DNA from: Dehalococcoidia bacterium
GTDB taxonomy: Bacteria > Chloroflexota > Dehalococcoidia > UBA2979
Assembly: GCA_009379925.1 (NCBI GenBank)
Contig: WHSU01000011.1
Coordinates: 1-64,000 of the forward strand
Direction: 5' to 3'
DNA length: 64,000 nucleotides
The notes beneath the pieces were generated by a model. It searched no databases. It worked only from the letters and a program-made list of their open reading frames with translations, and had not been told where the DNA came from. The position numbers and the translations under genes were made by a program. Below are positions 18,380 to 27,964 of the stretch, in pieces. Position 1 is the stretch's first letter. Each line of letters opens with the position of its first letter.

Positions 18380-21205
18380 CTACTGGCCGATGAGCGCGCC
18401 GTTCCGCTCGTGACCCGCCGCCCTGAGCATGTCCCACGATGCGCGTCCGCAGAGTTCCCAGCGCTTGTACGTCTGGTAGTCACTGAGGTGTTGCTGGGGG
18501 ACACGGTAGGTGTTGCGGTCGAACCGATTGTTGTCAGAGGCACCACACGCGCCGGCCAGACCCGAGTTGCCGCCGGACCCGAGATAAATGATCTCGTTGT
18601 CGCGTACCCACGCGTTCTTCGTCACGCGCGGCCCGTAAGCGCCCGGACCCCGGTCCTGGCTTACGAGACCGATGCCATCCGCGCCCTCGGCCGGGACGAT
18701 GATCTTGTTGCCGTAGATCTCTACGTCCGGGCTGTTCTGGATCACGATCTGTGCGCCCCAGAGCCACGTGTCGTAACCGAGGCCGTTGTACTGGGATACA
18801 TTGTTGCGGATCACCGCGGCGTAGCTGATCTCGTGCTTGATGCCCGGCGCCCGGTTGTGCTCCAGCAGGTTGTCCTCGATCAGAGTGTCGATGTTGTCGA
18901 TGTCTGTCCAGAGCCCCGGCCCATAGTTGTGGTGCACATAGTTGTCACGCAGCACCAGGTTGCGTGTCTTGACAAACTTCGATCCGCCAGCTTCCCAGCC
19001 CGACTGGAAGCCGCCCGTGTTGTTGTAGGCGATCTCGTTGCCCTGGACCAGGACGTCGTTGCCGCTGCCCCCCATCCCGATCTGGCCGTTGCGCAGCACT
19101 CGGTTGTCGAGCGCCCGCATGCGCTCGCCTACGCGGATGCCGTAGCCATGGTTGAGCCGGGTCAGGTTGCCCTGCACGAGCCAGCGGCTGCCGTCCTTGC
19201 CCTGGATCGCGCCAGTCTGGGTGGGGTTGGAGTACTTCTCCACGGTCAGACCGATGATCGAGACATCGGACGCGCTGCCCTTGAAGGCGTACATGGTGAC
19301 GCTCGCCTCGACCGTGCGGCCGGAGGGATTGTCCGCGAAGTAGATCTTGTCGGCGCCGTAGTCGAAGTACCATTTGCCGGGACCGACCTGGCTGCGGCTG
19401 GAGACCTGCCACAATGGCTCGTCGTCGATGAACAGTTGCTCCGGCTGCCCGCACATGTCGTAGCGGCTCCCGTTTTCCTGTTCGACGCAGCCGCCCTTGA
19501 CCAGACCCTGCTGCTTCTGCCCCGTGGCCACCCAGTAGCTGCCGTCACGGCTGAAGTCGGTCAGCAGCCGCGAGCCGTTGAGGATGGCCCCAGGCTCGCC
19601 GAGGAACGTGTCGCCGTCGCGCGGGACGATCTCCTGCATGCGGTGCACGCCGGCCCGCAGGTAGAACGTGCTACCGACCGGGTGCTGTTTGATGACCGAC
19701 TGGATGTCCTGGCCGGGCGCGACGATGATGGCGCCGGCGGGTGCTGAGCTGGGCAGGGCCAGCGGGGTTGCTGTCGCCGTCGGGGTGGCCGTTGGTGTGG
19801 GCGTCGATGCACTACCCGAAGCAGGAACGGGCGCGGTCACGCTGCCGCCAGTGGTGAAGACGGCCTGCACGATCTCCCGCCGGCCGCTCGAGGTGGTCAC
19901 CTCGGCGGTCACGACCTGTTCGCCGGCCGCGACGCTGGAGGTGTTCCACGGGTATGCCCGTCCGTCACCCGCGGTCCGCGCGAAGTCGTACGGTTGCTTA
20001 CCTTCCTTGGAGAAGGGCGCCTTCTTCATCTGAGGGTCGTTGAGGAAGAAGCGGACGCGGGAGATGCCGGTGTCCGGTGCCATGAAGATGTAGGCGTTGC
20101 CATCCAGCGTGGCGCCGTGGAGCGCGGTCGCACCGGACCGCGTGCCGGAGCCGCTGACGCGGAGCGTGTAGTACTCGCCGAGCTGCGCCGCGGAGGCCTG
20201 CGTCTTCGCGGCGGGCGTGGCGGTCGGCATGGCCGTGGCCGCGGGCACGCCGGCGGCGCCCCCGACCGTGAACGCGGACTGGGCGACCTCCGTGTTACCG
20301 GACTTGGTGATGACGCGCGCCGTCACCGCGTGCTCGCCGGTACTGAGCTTGCTGGTGTCGAAGGGGAGGGCGCGCATGCTCGTAGCCGTACGGGCGAGGT
20401 CGAACGGCGGCAGGCCCTCGGTGGAGTACGGCTTCCCGCTCATCTGCGGGTTGTCCACGAAGAACTCCACCTTCTTGATGCCGCCGTCCGGCCCCACAAA
20501 GATGTAGACCAGCCCGGACAGCGAGGCGCCGTGCAGGTCCGTCGCCCCGGAGCGGTCGTCGGACGTGCTCACGCGCAGCGAGTACGTGTCGCCCACGCGC
20601 TGGGCCGGAAGGCTCGTGCTGTGCTGTCCCGTATCTGCCGTCGCGCTCGGGCTGGCGCCATCGGAAGCCTCCGGCGCTTGCACCGGCCCGGCCGTAAAGC
20701 TCGCGTGGACCACCTGCACCGTGTTGTCCGGCAGGTGGACGGCAGCGGTCACCGTGTGCGCGCCAGGCGTCACGGACCACGGGTCGAAGGGGTTTCCGCG
20801 GTCATCGTCGCCCCCCATGAAGTCGTGGGGCCCGAGGTTTTCCACCTGCCAGGGCGAACCGTTTCGCCCGGGGTCGTCCAGGTAGAACCGAACGCGACTC
20901 GCGCCAGACCCGGGCGTCAGGAAGATGTAGGACGGGCCGGACAGGTGCTCGCCATCGAGCGCGCGCGCGTTGGCGCGGGTCTCGACGTCGCTCACGACGA
21001 TCTCGAAACCACCGGAGGCGGCCGCCCGACTGCCCAGCGTCAGAAGCAGCATGACCGCGAACGCGGCCACGGAGGCGATGAGTAGCCCCGCGGCGAGCAG
21101 CCTCGGGGCGGCGATGGAAACGAGGGGTGAAGGGCCAGTACGGGGGAGCGGGACGGCGCGGTGCTCGGGAGCGCGCCGGGGCTGCCCTCCGGGTGTGGAG
21201 GTCAC
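18380..21205 (-). CDS. Secreted right-handed parallel beta-helix protein with three N-terminal Ig-like-looking repeats (paralog A)
   Basis: N-terminal hydrophobic segment; repeats at aa 65-173, 205-316, 343-454; PT-rich linker; beta-helix with WTDIDNIDTLIEDNLLEHNRAPGIKHEISY. GTG start after AAGGAAGGAA. Confidence 0.85.
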   Translation of the reverse strand: MTSTPGGQPRRAPEHRAVPLPRTGPSPLVSIAAPRLLAAGLLIASVAAFAVMLLLTLGSRAAASGGFEIVVSDVETRANARALDGEHLSGPSYIFLTPGSGASRVRFYLDDPGRNGSPWQVENLGPHDFMGGDDDRGNPFDPWSVTPGAHTVTAAVHLPDNTVQVVHASFTAGPVQAPEASDGASPSATADTGQHSTSLPAQRVGDTYSLRVSTSDDRSGATDLHGASLSGLVYIFVGPDGGIKKVEFFVDNPQMSGKPYSTEGLPPFDLARTATSMRALPFDTSKLSTGEHAVTARVITKSGNTEVAQSAFTVGGAAGVPAATAMPTATPAAKTQASAAQLGEYYTLRVSGSGTRSGATALHGATLDGNAYIFMAPDTGISRVRFFLNDPQMKKAPFSKEGKQPYDFARTAGDGRAYPWNTSSVAAGEQVVTAEVTTSSGRREIVQAVFTTGGSVTAPVPASGSASTPTPTATPTATATPLALPSSAPAGAIIVAPGQDIQSVIKQHPVGSTFYLRAGVHRMQEIVPRDGDTFLGEPGAILNGSRLLTDFSRDGSYWVATGQKQQGLVKGGCVEQENGSRYDMCGQPEQLFIDDEPLWQVSSRSQVGPGKWYFDYGADKIYFADNPSGRTVEASVTMYAFKGSASDVSIIGLTVEKYSNPTQTGAIQGKDGSRWLVQGNLTRLNHGYGIRVGERMRALDNRVLRNGQIGMGGSGNDVLVQGNEIAYNNTGGFQSGWEAGGSKFVKTRNLVLRDNYVHHNYGPGLWTDIDNIDTLIEDNLLEHNRAPGIKHEISYAAVIRNNVSQYNGLGYDTWLWGAQIVIQNSPDVEIYGNKIIVPAEGADGIGLVSQDRGPGAYGPRVTKNAWVRDNEIIYLGSGGNSGLAGACGASDNNRFDRNTYRVPQQHLSDYQTYKRWELCGRASWDMLRAAGHERNGALIGQ
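19844..20179 (-). repeat. Protein-level tandem repeat 3 of paralog A (~112 aa)
   Basis: YYTLRVSGSGTRSGATALHGATLDGNAYIFMAPDTGISRVRFFLNDPQ...YDFARTAGDGRAYPW...VVTAEV...AVFTTGG. Confidence 0.85.
20258..20593 (-). repeat. Protein-level tandem repeat 2 of paralog A (~112 aa)
   Basis: TYSLRVSTSDDRSGATDLHGASLSGLVYIFVGPDGGIKKVEFFVDNPQ...FDLARTATSMRALPFDTSKLSTGEHAVTARV...AFTVGG. Confidence 0.85.
20687..21013 (-). repeat. Protein-level tandem repeat 1 of paralog A (~109 aa)
   Basis: FEIVVSDVETRANARALDGEHLSGPSYIFLTPGSGASRVRFYLDDPG...HDFMGGDDDRGNPFD...GAHTVTAAV...ASFTAGP. Confidence 0.8.
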
Positions 21206-21217
21206 AGTGTTCCTTCC

Positions 21218-21310
21218 TTCGGCAGGCCGGCGGCCATGTCCGCGCAGTGCGCGGCGGTAGGTCCGTGCCTTTGCGTCGCCGCCTTTCGACGGCTTTGCCC
21301 TTTCGTCGGT
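21218..21310 (-). ncRNA. c-di-GMP-I (GEMM-I) riboswitch aptamer in the 5' leader of beta-helix paralog A
   Basis: Minus-strand RNA: GGGCAAAGCCGUCGAAAGGCGGCGACGCAAAGGCACGGACCUACCGCCGCGCACUGCGCGGACAUGGCCGCCGGCCUGCCG. It has a GCCGUC-GAAA-GGCGGC tetraloop stem, GACGCAAAG core, CCGCGC-ACU-GCGCGG P3 hairpin and GCCGGCCUGCCG 3' end, immediately before the AAGGAAGGAA SD. Confidence 0.9.
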
Positions 21311-21537
21311 GAGGACCTCTGGCGCACCTCCCTGTGCCGCGGCATAGGATCACCGCCCGAATCATCGGCAGGATCGGGCGCGCCCTTGATGCTCCGTGGA
21401 GTTGAGATCGAGGTGTCAGAGCGGCGTCAGGAATCGCCCACCACGCCGCGCAGCATCAACCGGGGGCGCGCCGAGCACCTAGCGGCGCCTGGCAGTCCTG
21501 GGCCACGGTGATAGACAGGGGGCCGCCCAGGGGCGCG

Positions 21538-22788
21538 TCAGACGCGGCCGGACGCGCCCTGGCGGCGCCGGACCGCGGAAGCGTACAGGTCACGCAGGAG
21601 GTGCCCCTTGTGGGCCCAGGGGTACACCGTGCGGACGCGCTCCCGCGCGTGCAGGCCCATGCTGTGACGCCGCTGCGGGTCACGGGCGAGCGCTTCCAGC
21701 GCATCCGCGAAGGCCCGCACCGTCGAGGTGGGATCGGAGGGCGCGATCCTGACGCCGGAGTCGTCGTCCACTATCTCCGCTGCGCCGTGGTGGTCCAGCG
21801 TCACTACGCCAATGCCGCGAGCCATCGCCTCCAGGATCACGTTGCCGGACGTGTCCTGCAGGCTGCTGAAGAGGAAGATCTCGCCCGAGCGGTAAAACTC
21901 CTGCATCTCCCGATGCGGGAGGTTGCCCAGCAGCTCGACTCTGTCCCCGAGCCCCTCGCGGAGCACGCGCTGCTCCAGGCGTCGGCGGAGCGGGCCGTCG
22001 CCCGCCATGCGCAGCCGCGCCGGGACGCCGCGGCGGTGTAGCTCGGCCAGGATGTCGACGGCCAGTTCCGGACCCTTGCGTGGGACATGCTGTCCCGCCC
22101 AGAGGACGGTCAGGCACGCCGACTCGGCGGGCGGCGCTGGCTCGGGGACGCTGTCCAGGTCGATGCCGGTCTCCAGTTCGCGCACCACGCGGCGCGCCCG
22201 CAGGCGGCCCAGGAGCGCCTCTGTATCCGCGTTCGCCGCGAGCACAGTGTCCGCGCGCCGCGCCGCAAACTGGTTCCACGGGTTCAACGGCGTCAGCCGC
22301 TTCCGCAGGCCACGGAACCACTCGATGGCCCAGTAGCGGCCGTAGTACGAGCGCAGCGAGGCCGGGGCGAGCTGCGCCCCGCCCACGGGACCCCAGATGA
22401 AAGGCGGGCCCAGTGCCGCCAGGAAACCCGGCACCTCAACGGTGTTGTAGGTGACGTGATGCACGACATCGAAGTCGACCTGGCGGTGCAGCCGCCGGGC
22501 CACGAAGGGGACCGTGCACTGCCACACCACGTAGTACAGATGTAGATAGCCGGGACGGCCAAGGTAGAACCGCAGCCACCGGGGCAGCGGGTGGTAGACA
22601 AAGTGCAGATTGGGGTTCGGGTGCGCCGCGAGCGCAGCCTCGATCATTGGGCGGCTGTATTCGCGCGTCAGCACCCACACCTCGTGGTCGCGGGCTGCCT
22701 CCAGCGCCCAGTGCCAGCCGACGCCGAGCTCCGACCCTCGTCCGGGCTGGCACGCGTAGGCGGAGAGCAGGATCTTGAGCCGGGGCAT
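21538..22788 (-). CDS. Glycosyltransferase family 4
   Basis: MPRLKILLSAYACQPGRGSELGVGWHWALEAARDHEVWVLTRE; VLWAGQHVPRKGPELAVDIL; EIFLFSSLQDTSGNVILEAMARGIGVV. Confidence 0.88.
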   Translation of the reverse strand: MPRLKILLSAYACQPGRGSELGVGWHWALEAARDHEVWVLTREYSRPMIEAALAAHPNPNLHFVYHPLPRWLRFYLGRPGYLHLYYVVWQCTVPFVARRLHRQVDFDVVHHVTYNTVEVPGFLAALGPPFIWGPVGGAQLAPASLRSYYGRYWAIEWFRGLRKRLTPLNPWNQFAARRADTVLAANADTEALLGRLRARRVVRELETGIDLDSVPEPAPPAESACLTVLWAGQHVPRKGPELAVDILAELHRRGVPARLRMAGDGPLRRRLEQRVLREGLGDRVELLGNLPHREMQEFYRSGEIFLFSSLQDTSGNVILEAMARGIGVVTLDHHGAAEIVDDDSGVRIAPSDPTSTVRAFADALEALARDPQRRHSMGLHARERVRTVYPWAHKGHLLRDLYASAVRRRQGASGRV

Positions 22789-22832
22789 CCGTCCCTGTTC
22801 TGGCTGGTCGGTAACAGGCCCCGCGAGTCTAC

Positions 22833-23693
22833 TCAGTCCGCCGGGTAGCCGATACGACAGTTGAGTTCGCCGGCGACCGCCTCGAACGCGCGCCGGTGCT
22901 CCGGCGTCAGCCGTTCCCGCCATCCGCCGGTACGGCCTTCCCGGAAGGTGTGCGAGGTAGAGGGGTCCAGCGCCTGCACGGAGAAGCGCCGCGGGATGTC
23001 CTCGTCCGGCAGGTCGACGCCGGCGTGGTCCAGGATGCGCCGGACCGTCGCATAGCGGACCTCGTCGCTACCACCGCCTCGAGCGCCCACCAGGTCCTCG
23101 AAGCGGACGGCGCAGGTGTCGGGGTCGTCCAGCCAGCCGGCAAACTTCTCGAAGTCCTGGCCGATGTTCCCGCGCGAGACGTTGGAAGCGAAGGGCCAGC
23201 CCAAGGGGACACCGAGGATGGACGCCATGATGCGTTCGTCGTCATCCTTCATGTGGTCGCGATAGACCGGATGCAGGTACGACCGGCGCTCGCCGAGCAC
23301 CCATCGAGCGTGGGAGATCGCCACGTCACGCAGGTCGCGGTAGATGAAGAAGCGCCGCCACGGCCGCTGCGTTAGTAACTCGCGGATTTCCGGGTAGGAC
23401 GTGAGGTGTGACCGCACGACCGAACCGGGTGGTGGTGTGGCCAGCTTCCACTTGAGGTGTTCTCGCGTATTCGTGGTGCCCGACAGCGACTGCACCGAGA
23501 CGATGTCGTCCCATGTGGTGAACCCCGGGATGGCCAGGAGGATCTGGTCCAGAAGGTGCGTGCCGCTCTTCGGGTAGGAGTTGGCCAGCAGCAGCGTGCC
23601 TTCACCCTCTCGCAAGCGCCGCCGCGCTGCGCGCAGGCGAAACACCTGGTCACGGCCCGTCAACCGAAGTGCATTCGACAGCCCGTACGGCAT
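22833..23693 (-). CDS. Sulfotransferase
   Basis: LLLANSYPKSGTHLLDQILLAIPGF 5'-PSB motif; FFIYRDLRDVAISHARW; FEDLVGARGG. Confidence 0.88.
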   Translation of the reverse strand: MPYGLSNALRLTGRDQVFRLRAARRRLREGEGTLLLANSYPKSGTHLLDQILLAIPGFTTWDDIVSVQSLSGTTNTREHLKWKLATPPPGSVVRSHLTSYPEIRELLTQRPWRRFFIYRDLRDVAISHARWVLGERRSYLHPVYRDHMKDDDERIMASILGVPLGWPFASNVSRGNIGQDFEKFAGWLDDPDTCAVRFEDLVGARGGGSDEVRYATVRRILDHAGVDLPDEDIPRRFSVQALDPSTSHTFREGRTGGWRERLTPEHRRAFEAVAGELNCRIGYPAD

Positions 23694-23782
23694 CTCAATG
23701 TCCTCCTCGAGCCATCGGGCTCAGGTTAAGTGTCGGAAGCGTCCCGGGAGATCGCAGTGTTCCGGGCATCTGGCCGTCAGGC

Positions 23783-24754
23783 TCACGGCAAATAGCCGTA
23801 CCGAAGCAGGAGAGGCCAGGTAAGCGCGGTCACCATCGCACGGTCGCGCCGCGACATCGTGCGTGACTCATCGTCGGGACGGATCTTGAGCGGCCCCTGC
23901 TGGAAGCGGATGGGATTACCTGCGACCGTGTGTTGCGCGGACACCGTAGCCTCATGGCCGTCCAGAAAGCTCAACTGCCGATCAAGGTCCGGGTAGGGCG
24001 CCAGTATGGTCTGCAACGTTGCCCGCGGGTCGCGCACGAAATCCTCGTACAGGACGCGTCGATACGAGTGTGCCCGCAAGCCGAGCAACGGCGCCGTGAG
24101 ATTGTGCACCGCCCAGCGGCCCGCGGCCTCTGGGGGCCGGTAGCGCGGCATGAAGACCTCGCGGTCAGTGATCTCCGGACGTCGGCGCAGGCGCTGCCAC
24201 GAGAACGCCACCGCACGGCTGTCTCTGACCACATGCACCACGTCCAGCTGCACCTCAGGCGACGCGGCCAGAATGAAACCGTGCGATGGGGTCTTCGATG
24301 AGTCGACGATGACCGTCGCCCCGGTCGCCTGCCGGATGCTACCGAACAACTTGAGGAGGGCGTCCTGATATGTCGCCAGGGCTGCGTCGTGGGAGCGGTT
24401 GCGGACGGGAAGACCGGCGAGCATGGTGATCCTCAGACGGTCGACGATCTCACGCCGGCGCTGGATGAGGGCTAGGTCCTCCCTGGAGAGCGTCCCGAAG
24501 CCTTCCTGAACGACTTCCGACCAGACTTCACAAGTGTGGAAGGGGTTTCCGCAACCGCAGAGCTCATTCCCAGCGAAGCCGCGGTCCCATATATAGCGAA
24601 CCTCGCCCGCCGAGAAGACCCCGGGCACTTCGCCCAGCAACTGCTCGATCAGCGTACTGCCGCTGCGACCCATCCCGGCGATGAACAGGACCCGCGTTGG
24701 CCGCGCAGGACTGGACCACCGACGGTCCGATTGAGCCACCGGTGCGCTATCCAT
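23783..24754 (-). CDS. Sulfotransferase
   Basis: VLFIAGMGRSGSTLIEQLLGEVPGVFSAGEVRYIW; VVHVVRDSRAVAFSWQR. Confidence 0.88.
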   Translation of the reverse strand: MDSAPVAQSDRRWSSPARPTRVLFIAGMGRSGSTLIEQLLGEVPGVFSAGEVRYIWDRGFAGNELCGCGNPFHTCEVWSEVVQEGFGTLSREDLALIQRRREIVDRLRITMLAGLPVRNRSHDAALATYQDALLKLFGSIRQATGATVIVDSSKTPSHGFILAASPEVQLDVVHVVRDSRAVAFSWQRLRRRPEITDREVFMPRYRPPEAAGRWAVHNLTAPLLGLRAHSYRRVLYEDFVRDPRATLQTILAPYPDLDRQLSFLDGHEATVSAQHTVAGNPIRFQQGPLKIRPDDESRTMSRRDRAMVTALTWPLLLRYGYLP

Positions 24755-26330
24755 TTGGCGGTAGATCCCCTGCGGGAGCCTCCGGCTCGGTCGCGGCGTC
24801 CGACGCCACTATCTCCAATGTACCGGTCAACTCCTGTCCGCGCTCCTGGAAGCCGACCCAGGCGACCGGACCGCACCATGCCCAGTACTCCGTGGCGTCG
24901 TCGGGGACGTGGTACGTGTTGCCGTCGAACACGTTACCGGACTCGCCCGCGCATGCGGGCGACTGATCGGTGTCGTCACCCATGCCGGACTGGCCGACCG
25001 CGCCGATGTATCGAATCGTGTTGTTGAGCACGCGGACGTCTCTCGAGACCCATGGCCCGCGGACGCCATCTCCGCGGCGCTGGTTGACCACGGCGATGCC
25101 GTCCCCGCCTGCCTCGCCGACTATGACCTGATTGCCCACGACCTCGACGTCCTGGCTGTTCTGCACCAGGATCTGGGCGCCCCAGAACCACACGTCGTAG
25201 CCCTGGCCATTGAAGCCAACTGTGTTGTTTCGGATGGTGGCGGTGTAGCTGATCTCGTGCGTGATGCCACGGTTCAGGTTGTGCTCGACGACGTTCTCCT
25301 CGATCAGCGAGTCGATGTTGTCGATGTCAGTCCACAGCCCAGCGCCGTAGTTGTGGTGCACGTGGTTGCCGCGGACGACGAGGTTGTGAGTGCGACTGAA
25401 CTTCGTCGCGCCCGCCTCCCAACCCGATGCGAAGCCCGCACGGTTGTTATACGAGATCTCGTTGCCCTCAACGAGGACATCGTCGCCCTGCCCACCGATA
25501 CCGATTTGACCGTTGTCGTGGACGTGGTTCCCGCGGATCACAGCGGAGTCGCCAGTGCGGATGCCGTATCCGTGGTTCCAGGACACGTCATTGTCCTGGA
25601 TGGTCCACGCGTAACCATCAGAGGCGTCGATGGCTGCCGCCTGCGCTCGGTTCGCGTACTGGTGGATGGTGAGCCCCGTAATCACGACACCTCGCGCCTC
25701 GCCGGTGAAAGCGAACCCCGTCACGCTCGTCTCCACCAGCCGGTCCCCGGGATCCTCCGAGAGCACGATGGTGTCGTTGTCATAGTCAAAGAACCACATG
25801 TCCGGCCCCAGGTCGTCCGTGGACCCGACCTGTGTGAGGGCCTCTCCATCGATGAAGAGCTGCTCGGGATGCTGACAGATGTCGCTTCCCGCCTCAGCGC
25901 AGCGACCCGTGCCGAACCCTTGCTGGGTCTGGTCGCCGACGACCCAGACGCCGGACTGCTCCTGGAAGCCCTCCAGGACTCGTGCTCCGCTGAGGATCGC
26001 GCCCGGTTCGCCCTCGTAGATGTCTCCGTCTCGGGGTTCGATGGCCTGTTCACGGTACACCCCTGCAGTGAGGACAAAGCGCGTACCAGGCGGGTGTTGG
26101 TCCACGACCTCCTGGATGGTCTCGCCGGCCTCGATCATCACGGTGACGGGCTCCGGCGTGGGCGTGAATGTGGCCGCTGGGCCCGGGGTTGAACTACCCA
26201 TGGTGCTTTCGGTTGGGACGGGCGTCTCCGGGGTAGCGTCGTCACCGTCGCAGGCGGACACCAACAGCGCGGCTAGCGCCACGGCCAGCCAGGCGAGGCT
26301 CAGGCCCCACGATCGCCGCAACACACTCAT
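24747..26330 (-). CDS. Right-handed beta-helix lipoprotein (paralog B, lacks N-terminal repeats)
   Basis: Lipobox LLVSAC after MSVLRRSWGLSLAWLAVALAALLVSACDGDD; beta-helix homologous to paralogs A and C; ATGA overlap with upstream gene. Confidence 0.85.
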   Translation of the reverse strand: MSVLRRSWGLSLAWLAVALAALLVSACDGDDATPETPVPTESTMGSSTPGPAATFTPTPEPVTVMIEAGETIQEVVDQHPPGTRFVLTAGVYREQAIEPRDGDIYEGEPGAILSGARVLEGFQEQSGVWVVGDQTQQGFGTGRCAEAGSDICQHPEQLFIDGEALTQVGSTDDLGPDMWFFDYDNDTIVLSEDPGDRLVETSVTGFAFTGEARGVVITGLTIHQYANRAQAAAIDASDGYAWTIQDNDVSWNHGYGIRTGDSAVIRGNHVHDNGQIGIGGQGDDVLVEGNEISYNNRAGFASGWEAGATKFSRTHNLVVRGNHVHHNYGAGLWTDIDNIDSLIEENVVEHNLNRGITHEISYTATIRNNTVGFNGQGYDVWFWGAQILVQNSQDVEVVGNQVIVGEAGGDGIAVVNQRRGDGVRGPWVSRDVRVLNNTIRYIGAVGQSGMGDDTDQSPACAGESGNVFDGNTYHVPDDATEYWAWCGPVAWVGFQERGQELTGTLEIVASDAATEPEAPAGDLPPNG

Positions 26331-27874
26331 CCGCTCGTCCTCATCGGCCGCCTCGCGGCATGCGGTGGGGAATCGGCTGTGGCGAGACGGGAGTTGGATC
26401 GTGTCTGGACTTCCTCGTTCGTGTGGATCCGGAGGGCGGCGAGACCGATGCCCATCATGACCCACATCCAGATGGCGCCCTGCGGACCCTCCAGGTAGAC
26501 ATCGAACGCGCCGTTGACCATGGCGGCTGCCCAGTACACAAGCACCCAGCCGAAGATGCCCGCCCAGAACTCTTCGCCCGTCCGCCGAGCGCGGAGGTGG
26601 ACGCGCAACATGGCGAACCCAAAGACGAGGTGCATCCCCATCCAGAGCGCGAAGCCCGGGACGCCCGCACGTGCGAGCGCGGTCAGGTGTCCGTTGTGCG
26701 GGGAGCGCAGCCCGTCCACGACGTCGAACCCGTCGTCCTCGGCCAGGTTGATGCCGAAGCCCTTGCCGGTGAGGAAGTACTGCCCGCGGACGGTGTAGTC
26801 GTAGATCTCGCCCCACCACTCGAGGCGCCACTCCTTCGTGGACTCGGCCCGCCGGCTGTCCGTATCGGAGACGATGCTCACGGCGTTGACGACGATCTGG
26901 TCGACCGAGACGCTGCGCGAGCCCCCGAGGTTGATGGTGGGATTGATGAGGAGCGCCACCACGAGCAGGAAGGCGCCCACGCCCGCGACGGGCAGCAGGC
27001 GCCTGGTGGGGCGCAGCGCCGCCGCCAGCACCACCCCGGTGCCCGCGGCCAGCATGCCGCCGCGGCTAAAGGAAGCGACGAGCACGAAGGTCGCGAGCCA
27101 GATCGCCCACAGGAGCGTCTCGGGGAAACCTCGGCGCTCCCGCCCGGTGTAGAGGCCCATGAGCAGGAAGGCCGCGGCGCCGGCCATGTGCACGCCCATG
27201 TCCCCGGCCTTGAAGGTGAAGAAAAAGACGTCTGAGACCGGTACCGATGGGAATGGCAGCCCAATGGCCAGGGCGATGCGGAAAACGGGTACCCAGAGCA
27301 GGAAGACCGGCAGGATCGCCACGTAGACCGAGATCGCCTTGTCGAACTGGGAGCGGCGCACGATGAACATGGAGATCGCGAGCGCGAAGAGCGAATAGCC
27401 CCAGAAGACGCCGTCGCGCAGGGCATCGACGCCGTACCTGGGGAGGTACGGGAAGGTGTTGAGCGCCCCCCACGCGATGAAGGCGATGATCAGCCACTCG
27501 GTCAGGTGGAAGCGGATCCGGAGCGGCGTCACCAGCACGGCCAGCAAGCCGAGGCCAAACAGCATCTCGCCGACGTAAAGCGGCGCCACACCAACGTGTG
27601 CAAAGCCCCGGCCGATGAACGCATAGCCGGTCAGTACGACCACGACGGCGGCGAGGAACAGCTTCGGAAGTTGGCGGCCCAGACCCGCGAACATGGCCAG
27701 AGCGAAGCTGATCCCGATCAGGCCGACCACGACCAGAGGACGGTTGGCGGCGCCCAGGTACCCCGCGGCGACCGCCACGAAGACGACCATACCGACCGGC
27801 AGCAGGCGAGAGTCCCGTATGGTGGCCCAGGCGCTGCCCAGCGGGTGACGTCTCCACGTCAGGGGACGGTTCAT
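26327..27874 (-). CDS. O-antigen ligase / Wzy-like polysaccharide polymerase, multi-TM
   Basis: About ten or more hydrophobic segments; GKGFGINLAEDDGFDVVDGLRSPHNGHLTALARAGVPGFALW ligase-like motif. Confidence 0.82.
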   Translation of the reverse strand: MNRPLTWRRHPLGSAWATIRDSRLLPVGMVVFVAVAAGYLGAANRPLVVVGLIGISFALAMFAGLGRQLPKLFLAAVVVVLTGYAFIGRGFAHVGVAPLYVGEMLFGLGLLAVLVTPLRIRFHLTEWLIIAFIAWGALNTFPYLPRYGVDALRDGVFWGYSLFALAISMFIVRRSQFDKAISVYVAILPVFLLWVPVFRIALAIGLPFPSVPVSDVFFFTFKAGDMGVHMAGAAAFLLMGLYTGRERRGFPETLLWAIWLATFVLVASFSRGGMLAAGTGVVLAAALRPTRRLLPVAGVGAFLLVVALLINPTINLGGSRSVSVDQIVVNAVSIVSDTDSRRAESTKEWRLEWWGEIYDYTVRGQYFLTGKGFGINLAEDDGFDVVDGLRSPHNGHLTALARAGVPGFALWMGMHLVFGFAMLRVHLRARRTGEEFWAGIFGWVLVYWAAAMVNGAFDVYLEGPQGAIWMWVMMGIGLAALRIHTNEEVQTRSNSRLATADSPPHAARRPMRTSG

Positions 27875-27964
27875 CGGCCAGCCTCGCCCGCAGCAAGCGC
27901 GCCGCGGGATGCGTCGTCTCGCGTGCCTGGAATGACTCTGCGACGCCGCAGAGGCACAACTACC

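Noticed and set aside
19750-19810. Low-complexity nucleotide repeat encoding PTPTATPTATATP
   Set aside because: Explained as a Pro/Thr-rich interdomain linker in secreted paralog A, not an independent repeat element
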